From positions 14,472,127 through 14,536,126 of the forward strand of contig NC_133473.1 of the NCBI RefSeq assembly GCF_025370935.1: a stretch of DNA of 64,000 nucleotides, read 5' to 3'. Origin of the DNA: Choristoneura fumiferana. Taxonomy: Eukaryota > Arthropoda > Insecta > Lepidoptera > Tortricidae. Under the pieces are notes generated by a model. It saw only the letters and a list, made by a program, of their open reading frames with translations, was not told where the DNA came from and made no database searches. The translations under genes were made by a program, and so were the position numbers. Positions within the stretch are counted from its first letter, which is position 1. Each line of letters starts with the position of its first letter. Below are positions 56,951-64,000 of the stretch, piece by piece.

Positions 56951-57840
56951 CTCCCTTATTAATGTAATACTGTCAGAATTGCACAGTTTTTGTACATGTT
57001 AGTCAATACTACAAGTATTTGTTTGAGGTCGGGAACAGAAATATTTACAACAATGGTTGGGTATCAGGTAGCTGTCGTATTGACAGACACCGACCTCAAA
57101 AAAATAGTTGCCACATATATTAATTTTTTTACAGACAAAATTTTTATTTATTCCCTTTTAGTTATAGTTTTATTGTTTACTTTTATTACTTATTAAAAAA
57201 GTTTTTTTTTAAATTAAGAGTTTAATTATGAAACTGTAACAGTCTGTCCCCCCAACTTAAACTAAAGCCCGAAGGAGGTCGTTATTCCTTCTGTAATTTA
57301 TTTAATTGCTCTGTGGTGGTAATTATTCATGAAATTACGGCAATTACGTCTCGAGAAACAATTATTTATTGTGCAAACTTGAGTCTTAACTCACATTTTA
57401 TTCTACAATACATCAACAGATAACGGAATGGTTTAATTTTGTTACTTAATTTGTTTTTAATTTTTAAATATAGAAATTCATTCTTATTTATGGACATTTT
57501 CTTATTTTTATTATTATTGTTGCATCGATTATGTACGGCCAGTGCTGAATTTAACTCGACATGCAATTAGTAGCGTAAAGAGTTGTTGGCGCCACGTGGC
57601 GCTAATTTGCCTCCACGTGAAACACTCGTTACGGCGGGCTTAGCTTCGTAGCGTTCAAGAGCACTTCAAACGCTGTTTATGTGTTGTTAATTGTTGTTAA
57701 TAAATAAAGCCAAAGCCAGTCTGCGATTTAAATACACAAAAGCTAAGGTGTAAAATTGTTCGTGGATTGAATTAGCGTAGTGTAAAAATAATTTTGTTAA
57801 ATGCATTCTCCATTGCGGACGTTGCGTTTAAAATACACTT
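56950..57840. other. Unique DNA, no gene recognised
   Basis: A patch near 57585-57660 (GGCGCCACGTGGCGC, a short palindrome containing an E-box) stands out. AATAAATAAAGCC near 57701 could be a poly(A) signal of an unseen transcript or element. Confidence 0.3.
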
Positions 57841-57845
57841 ATTGA

Positions 57846-58122
57846 CATTGTATAAATATAATTTATTGAATCAGGCGTTACTTTGCGGAGGTCCATATCA
57901 ATGAACTAAAAGAATTTCCTTGCTCACCCGCGACCTTACGATCGGTGGTCGGTCGGCGGGAGTGTGGTGTGATGGTGGTGATAGATTGGTTTGTGTGATT
58001 TGTGTGTGTTCCTACAGTGTGGAGGTGGAGAAACAGCATGAACACGCATATTTTGCATAAGCTTAGCTATCGTAAGGTCGCGGGTTAGCAAGGAAATTAT
58101 TTTAGTTCATTGTATAAATATA
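57846..58122. mobile_element. TIR MITE with 15-bp direct flank repeat
   Basis: Terminal repeats at 57899-57942 and 58069-58112 (CAATGAACTAAAAGAATTTC... and complement) are about 44 bases with a few mismatches. The direct repeat CATTGTATAAATATA occurs at 57846-57860 and 58108-58122. If this is a target-site duplication, the unit also includes about 38 bases left of the left terminal repeat (ATTGAATCAGGCGTTACTTT). The interior is rich in GTGTGG/TGGTGGTGAT. Confidence 0.8.
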
Positions 58123-58124
58123 CT

Positions 58125-59760
58125 TACATTTCGCAGCAATAAATTATTTTCACTTATAGAAAAACTATTTTATTATATATATTAGTCATGTAAACAGAAA
58201 AGATGCGAAATAAAATGTGCGGATATAAGACCTTTAGAAGTAATTATTTAAGTTAGCAATAAATACCTGGCAGCTTTTTCCTTGCTAAAATGTTTTGTTT
58301 TTTATTCGTATTCCAAGTTCAAACCAACTCTAACTATAAGAGAAAGAAAACAATTGAAATCTGGCATCGCTGGTCCATCCTGCATATTAATCACTAGACC
58401 ATATGTCGCCGGACCGGACAACGGTGGAATTAAAATGTACGGTAGGGTAACAGTTGCCAAGGAATATTGTTAATTTGGGTTTTGATTGCTGTTTTAAATG
58501 GGAGAGTAACGTTACGGATTTATTGTCATCAGCAATCAAAAATAAACATAAATAGCATCAGCTTTACTCAGAAAAAAACCCTTATTAGATCGCTTAATTT
58601 TCCTAGTCTCGTCCAACGTACCTTTACCATTGGTGGATTTCTCCATTGCTTGATTAATTTTGCCGACAGTTTAAATCTACATATTCATACTACAAATTAA
58701 TTTGACTACTAGTAGTGGATGATATTCGACTAGCAAGATTTGAAAAAAAAAATGATGTAAATACCTATTATGGGTACAAACTCTATAAGATAATTTTATT
58801 TTGGATTTTCGCGAGCTTTTATTTGAAACTTTTTAGAAACTAATATTTTTAGCTTACCCTGCTTGTTGTTGTTTTTTTAATTGCTTTTATTCTTGCAAGT
58901 TAATTTTGATCCACTTTTTACAGTTAATAAAAGTGCTGCCAGCAAAAAAATCTTCTATCAAAATATAAAAACATATTTTACAGTTTTCAGACAGAATTAT
59001 ACAACGCTCCTATCGTTAAAGATATTTCTTTTGACCCAAATCTAATCCCTTTTCAACTTTCACCGCAAATGCTCCACGTAAAGTTTCATCTGATCCTTAA
59101 AATTCCTTCCCGACAAATAATTTTCGCATAACACACATGTGCCTAAAATATCAATTAGCATCGCTAATGCTCGGAGCCAAAGATATAGCACCCCTAATGA
59201 ATTCGTAATCTCCGTAATCTGTTCAATGAGAAATTGCATTTTCCAAAAATTTAAGGGTGTACGGTGTAAGCGATAGCGTTTATAAGAGGTTATTTCTTAA
59301 TCGCAAACCAAATTTTGGCATATTACGAGTACCTTATGACATGAAGAAATGTTTCGTGAGCACCGGTAAAGACAGAATTATAATGTTGAAAATGTTTTTT
59401 TTTTTTTTTCGAATTTATGCGGTATATCCTTACCTAATATTCATGGACCACCGACAAAGAGTCTTAAAACCCCTCTGTATTTATAATCGGAATTGATCGT
59501 ATTTTATAAATAAAGTTCACAGAGGGATCTGATCTACTTTATTTTCTGATTAGGCTTTTATTTTCAAAATATGTGAATTTAATATTACTTAAATAATCAA
59601 ACGATAGGTAATAGAATAGAAAATATCATCAAAAGTGAATTTCTAAATATTATGTTATAAATTTTTTATAGCTTTGCAATAAAGCATTTATATTCATATT
59701 TTACTTTAATTGAATAGTGGCCGGTTTATGGCTTTTGCTCATTTTGATCAATCACACTTC
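58125..59760. other. Unique AT-rich DNA
   Basis: No repeat recognised. Plus frames at 58282-58473, 58467-58700 and 59257-59496 are unassigned. Confidence 0.35.
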
Positions 59761-59765
59761 TAATT

Positions 59766-60068
59766 AAACAAATAACTTTAATAAACAGCCGTGGCGGCCT
59801 AGTGGTTAAACCTATGGATTCGCACCTCTGAGTTTTCCGAAAGTCATTGTGCGAAATCAAATTTCCATTTTACCTCGAGCTTTACGGTGAAGGAAAACAT
59901 CGTGAGTAAACCTGCACAAACCAGCGTAGCAATGCAATGGCGTGTGTGAAATTCCCAATCCGCACTGGGCCAGCATAGGAACTACGGCCCAAACCCTCTC
60001 ATTCTGAGTAGAGGCCTGTGCCCAACAGTGGGATGTATACATATAGGCTGGAATGAAACAAATAACTT
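59766..60068 (+). mobile_element. SINE with 13-bp target-site duplication
   Basis: AAACAAATAACTT lies at 59766-59778 and again at 60056-60068. Between them is a tRNA-like head with A box GGCCTAGTGG (from 59796), the GGTGAAGGAAAACATCGTGA body, and the tail GCCCAACAGTGGGATGTATA ending GGCTGGAATG. Relative to the head at 7.44 kb, about 35 bases including the B box are missing after CCTATGG. The duplication supports target-primed reverse transcription by a LINE that recognises the shared tail. Loss of the B box should silence further transcription. Confidence 0.85.
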
Positions 60069-60074
60069 CGCTTT

Positions 60075-60330
60075 ATAGCAGCCTTTTTCTCTTTTGCTTT
60101 TGACTTAACCCACGCAGAAAAGCGGCGAGCCGGCAAACAAATTAAACCTTACCCAAAAATGAATTTATCACGCCGGCCGGTGCCGCCTAACTATTCCCTT
60201 GTTTGGACAATAGCGCTAGGGACTTATCGAGCGACGCCCACGCCCAATATCGGACGTGTTTTTGGTAAACTGGAGAATCTGCAGCTTCCTAAAACAATGG
60301 TGAACGTAAAAGATGAATTAAAAGTTGCGC
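60075..60330. promoter_or_regulatory. Unique GC-richer island
   Basis: AAAGCGGCGAGCCGGCAAAC, CACGCCGGCCGGTGCCGCC and CCCTTGTTTGGACAATAGC (Sox-like) are repeat-free. Possible conserved non-coding DNA. Confidence 0.22.
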
Positions 60331-60834
60331 AGTAGGATTGATGCACGCGCAGAGGAATTAAAAGTATGCAATGTAGGGTTAGTATTTAATATGCGGTAAT
60401 AAGTTAATCTTTTTGTCAACCACTAGGTACTGGTTAACTTCTAAGCCTACATATATAGATTAGATTAGATTCTATTTATTTATACACATACCTATACACA
60501 TCAGTACTTTCAAACAGCCATCATTCGGGTAGATCGGGTAGATCGCAAAATAATTTTGACAAACCTACAATATCAAAAAAACTTATTTAACACTTAGGCA
60601 ATGAAAAAAAAACTTTTAGAATGGGATAACATTTGATCTCCTTTTTTTTCAAAATTATGTTTTATGTAGGACGTGATAGGGTGCCACTACGAAATCAAGA
60701 TCAGGTACGGGTATTTCGAAAAATTCACAAGGCCATACGAGTGTTAGTTATACCCTACACTTTAGTCTACTCGTGATTTGATAAAGTGGCACTGCAATGT
60801 GGCTAAAACGTCGAAGTAATGTTAAATTGTACCT

Positions 60835-61095
60835 ATTTTTAAACCCCGATGCAAAGAGAGGGGTGTTATATATTAGTTTGACCGCTATGTTGTGTCTGTC
60901 TGTCTGTCTGTGGCAGCGTAGCTGTTAAGCCGGTGGACCGAGTTGAATGCGGTTATTTAATTTGAAAGCAGGTTTTCTAGCAATGGTTCTTAGATATGTT
61001 TCATCAAAATCGGTTCAGCCGTTTTTGAGATATTGAACTTTGAAGCGACAAAGTCGTAGGTTTTTCTACTTTTTGTGGGTTATGTTAGGTTATAT
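60835..61095 (+). repeat. AAACCCCGATGCAAAGAGAGG dispersed repeat
   Basis: TTTTTAAACCCCGATGCAAA, GGGGTGTTATATATTAGTTT, GTGTCTGTCTGTCTGTCTGT, GGCAGCGTAGC, TCATCAAAATCGGTTCAGCC and GTTATGTTAGGTTATATTGC form a block sequence I recognise as widespread in lepidopteran genomes. Class unknown. Confidence 0.6.
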
Positions 61096-61099
61096 TGCG

Positions 61100-61800
61100 T
61101 GATCATGTCCCGTGAGCGCTAGTACTTAAAAGTGCAAAAACACACAAGTTTAAAACAAATAAATTCTACCATTTTAGCGGCATAATTATTATGTACCATA
61201 GCTAAATGACAGCCTTTTAGTACACTGCATGTAGCCCGACACGCATTCGGCCAATTTCGTTGGAATCCACAAACACAAATCACACCAAACGCAGCATACC
61301 GACTAGTAAGCCAATACTGGATTAATACCAGCAGGTCAATCAAAGTGACGGGAATCTTGGAATCTTGGGACCTACTACACTAACCCCTAAAGCTTAAATC
61401 ACGTGATATCGACATTTTGCTCCTGCTTGTGTTCGGGGCAATTTTAACTGGTGTGATAAGGATGGAGTTGGTTTCGGTTTGGGTTGAGAGTGACGTAGAA
61501 GTTAGTTGGTGGGTCAGCTGGCTAGGACAGTGGACACCGCAGACTCAGGGCAGGAATTAATTGTGGCCGACTGAGGTACGCCGTAATTACGGCGCTTGTG
61601 GAGCCGATACTGAAGGATAGGTTGATTACGATACGGGTTAATGAAATTTGATTACGAGATTCGAAGACTTGAGGTTTTGGGAGGTCTTTATCAGATCGTT
61701 TCGATAGATGATGTCTTGGTTTTAAAATGGTAATGGCAAATAAAGGATTGGATGTGGAAAAAAATTTGGTAAGTGATTGCCAACAATATTGTTACTCAGA
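61100..61800. other. Unique DNA with a 16-bp palindrome
   Basis: CGCCGTAATTACGGCG at 61579-61594 is a perfect palindrome centred on the homeodomain-like TAATTA. No gene is recognised. Confidence 0.4.
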
Positions 61801-61805
61801 AATCC

Positions 61806-61850
61806 CATACTATACTATATACTATACTATATATTGTATACTTATACTAT
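61806..61850. repeat. TATACTATAC short tandem repeat
   Basis: Imperfect units of ACTATACTAT immediately precede the Lep1 copy. Lep1-type elements are often reported next to simple repeats. Confidence 0.7.
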
Positions 61851-62072
61851 CCATACTTACTAATATTATAAATGCGAAAGTGTGTTTGTGTGTTTGTCCG
61901 TCTTTCCCGCCGTAACGGAGCGACGGATCGACGTGATTTTTTGGCATAGAGATAGTTTATGGGCCCGAGAGTGACATAGGCTACTTTTTATCCCGGAAAA
62001 GTACACAGTTCCCGAGGGAACAGCGCGCGATAACCTAGTACCACGCGGGCGGAGCCGCGGGCAAAAGCTAGT
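61851..62072 (+). mobile_element. Lep1-like Helitron, near full length
   Basis: CCATACTTACTAATATTATA, TTTGTCCGTCTTTCCCGCCG, GACGTGATTTTTTGGCATAG, TTTATCCCGGAAAAGTAC, hairpin CGCGGGCGGAGCCGCG, end CTAG at 62068-62071 followed by T. Same orientation as the copies at 39.2 and 51.1 kb. Confidence 0.88.
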
Positions 62073-62079
62073 AATTTAT

Positions 62080-62605
62080 GAAAATCAATTCCAACTTTAA
62101 CTTTCAATCATCATCATCAACCATAGAAGTGTTACCCTACTATAAAAATACTCACATAAAATCATTATATTATTTCAGGTAGTCTACACATTAAAAAAGG
62201 GAAATGAAAAATTTGCCTTTTTACACATTTTCAAAGTGGCCATCGTCTTGGAACCTACGTTTAGGAATAAATTTATATGAATTTTCCAAAATCTACAAAT
62301 TCTGAGAACAGGCTGACTAATCGGGACATAACTAAACAATCTTGATAACTTGGTACGTTTACCTGCATACTAAGTCAAGCCGATCAGTATTCAGTGGGTG
62401 TCAGTTCGATTCTCCGGCATAAAGATAAGCCTCGGATCCTGCTACTAATTCACAGTGTACGTTAAGGTAACAGTACCTAGTTTAAAATAATTCAACTAAA
62501 TCTACTTTTAAAATGAAGTGTTTTATAAACAAAGTAACTTCGCAAGAAAACAATAATCAAGTAATCAGATAAATATTACATAGAAAAAAAACTATAATCG
62601 TAGTT
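62080..62605. other. Unique DNA
   Basis: CATCATCATCAACCATAGAAG near 62109 could be a reversed LINE end, and CAGTTCGATTCTCC near 62403 resembles a B box. Neither is firm. Confidence 0.3.
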
Positions 62606-62608
62606 AGT

Positions 62609-63259
62609 AAAAAAACTGGCCAAGTGCGAGTCGGACTCGCGCACGAAGGGTTCCGTACCATTATTTATACAACATTGGCAAAAAAGACAAAAAAAAGGTT
62701 TGTTGTATGGGAGCCCCCCTAAAATATTTATTTTATTTCAATTTAATTGTTTATTTTAAGGTGATTATACAATTAAAGATTCTGTGAGTATTTCAAGCGT
62801 CTCCCTGTTGCCATTATTAAAATCAAGCAAAAAACGGCAAAACAATCACGTTTATTGTATGGGAGCCCTCCTTAAATATTAATTTAATTTTGTTTTGTTT
62901 TTAGTATTTTTTGTTATAGCGACCACAGTAATACAAAATCTGTAAAAATGTCAAGTATCTAACTATTACGACTCAAGAGATAAAGCTCTGTGACGGACGG
63001 AAGGATAGACAGAGTTCCGTTGGCACCCGATGGCACCCCCAAAGGGTCATACTGAAAACCAGCGCTGCGGCTTGCTGTAGCAATACTCTATTTACTTCTT
63101 TCGACACAAGGTTTATTTTATTTTCTCTCTTGGTGCCTTATATATAAGATTGTATATGATTGTCTGTTTTTAGCTGTAATTTTATTTATTTTTGTTGTGC
63201 CGAATTTAGGTAAATAAATTTATTCTTTCTTTTTTTATTTGGGTACGGAACCCTAAAAA
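62609..63259 (+). mobile_element. GGCCAAGTGCGAGTC element, interrupted
   Basis: It begins AAAAAAACTGGCCAAGTGCG, AGTCGGACTCGCGCACGAAG and GGTTCCGTACC, and ends GGTACGGAACCCTAAAAA at 63242-63259. Interior blocks TTGTATGGGAGCCC and GACTCAAGAGATAAAGCTC are typical. The segment from about 63012 to 63238 is foreign to the element. Confidence 0.75.
63012..63238 (+). mobile_element. Nested retroposon with (CTTT)n-like tail
   Basis: CATACTGAAAACCAGCGCTG, GCGGCTTGCTG, TTGTTGTGCCGAATTTAGG, TAAATAAATTTATTC and a CTTT run precede the resumed GGCCAAGTG element. The same end occurs reversed at 52.33-52.39 kb. The 5' junction is approximate. Confidence 0.6.
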
Positions 63260-63539
63260 TAACGTCTTAAATATAAGATTCATCTTCATCTCCATATTTT
63301 GTCACCCATCACCTATGGCTACGTAGAACGCAGACGTCTTAGTAATATACATTAGGTAAAATGAATGCCCTTTTTTTGAAAAAAACTTGTAATGATTGTG
63401 TGTATGTATATTTGTTAAAGTCAAAATCTTGATGTCAAATTGCACCCACTTCTGGTGATAAGATTGACTTGGAATTTGATATGAATGTATAATTTGAATG
63501 ACAACACAAGTATACTTGGCAAAAATTCTATTTTTTATT

Positions 63540-63745
63540 TATCAAAAACTTATTTCCGTCACCAACCATTGGCTTGTTTACTGTTTATGATATGAGTGGT
63601 TTTGGCAACTAGGCGATTCATCCCGCGATTCTTGCGACTAATCGCCCGGCTTACCTCCCGCGCGATAATCCCGCCCAAATTATAGGGGCACAGGCTCATT
63701 ATTTAACACTCACTTGCTATTCTATGTGTCGGCTTGCATTATAGA
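63540..63745. promoter_or_regulatory. Unique island, candidate regulatory DNA
   Basis: Repeat-free, with TTGTTTACTGTTTATGATAT (forkhead/Hox-like), GCGATTCATCCCGCGATTC and GCGCGATAATCCCGCCC (Otx-like TAATCC). Motif evidence only. Confidence 0.25.
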
Positions 63746-64000
63746 AGGCATAAGAAGTGGTTAGGTGATTCTTTAACGTACTTCTACCGATATTTAAATT
63801 TGTTTGCTATGACAATTCGTTAGGAACCTCTTTCTATTGTAAAAGTTGCGCGAAAATTGCATTAGGCCTTGTATTTTTTTTTACACTAAGCTACAGTGAA
63901 CACAGAGAACACAGAGGTGTGTTCTGTACGGCTCACTATATTGTGGTGTTGAATAAACGGTCATTGTATCGTATAGTACGGTGATTTGAAAAAAAAATGA

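Noticed and set aside
56965..56990. Similarity of TAATACTGTCAG to the start of miR-8
   Set aside because: The match ends after the first dozen bases and I see no hairpin around it.
1..64000. CRISPR arrays, operons, prophage or other bacterial systems
   Set aside because: No regularly spaced repeats, no dense coding and all signatures point to insect nuclear DNA.

Overview
The window reads as non-coding nuclear DNA from a moth or butterfly (Lepidoptera). It is AT-rich, contains no credible host protein-coding gene, and is full of repeats typical of that order: Lep1-like Helitron pieces ending in CTAG, RTE-type LINE tails ending in GAVGATGATGA-like runs after an AYVQ/AFVQ carboxy terminus, tRNA-headed SINEs, a dispersed GGCCAAGTGCGAGTC element, and several MITEs. 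The longest reading frames (about 118-131 codons) are about what chance gives in sequence this AT-rich (my rough estimate is one or two frames of 118 codons or more in 64 kb). The exception is a 131-codon frame at 1420-1815, which is a LINE carboxy terminus. I found no rRNA, no functional tRNA, no CRISPR array and no operon-like structure. The window could be intergenic or a large intron; nothing in it decides between these.

Layout. 1-4.4 kb: a reversed SINE, a repeat split by a SINE tail, an RTE relict, a GA microsatellite, then a unique stretch (2.5-3.6 kb) with clustered Hox/Caudal-like and TCF-like motifs, and one copy of an inverted dispersed repeat. 4.8-9.4 kb: hairpins, a SINE with a TG tail, a LINE carboxy-terminal relict with its 3' UTR, and an RTE relict carrying two later insertions. 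9.4-23 kb: mostly unique AT-rich DNA with isolated repeat fragments, one TA-flanked MITE and one foldback element. 23-30 kb: RTE tails, a rearranged MITE, a GC-rich island, a GGCCAAGTG element and a reversed SINE. 30-36 kb: mostly unique, with islands that look like conserved non-coding DNA, and a TTAA-flanked foldback MITE at 34.4-34.8 kb. 36-45.5 kb: two frameshifted LINE relicts, a Lep1 copy, a SINE, MITEs. 45.5-53 kb: a perfect 40-bp palindrome, further GGCCAAGTG elements, a Lep1 copy, and the second copy of the inverted dispersed repeat next to a short island with paired ETS-like sites. 53-64 kb: a widespread CAAACGAGCAAG repeat, an intact TIR MITE, a SINE with a clear 13-bp target-site duplication, a third Lep1 copy, and a GGCCAAGTG element interrupted by a retroposon.

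There are no genes here to act together. What the window records is a history of insertion: elements inside elements, tails shared between SINE heads, loss of internal segments at microhomologies, and an apparent flip of a MITE interior. I did not find a convincing new biological system. The best leads are an apparently unnamed 0.25-kb repeat in inverted orientation 48 kb apart, the MITE flip, the long hairpins as possible small-RNA sources, and the unique islands as candidate enhancers. Repeat family names rest on recognition by eye, not on a search.
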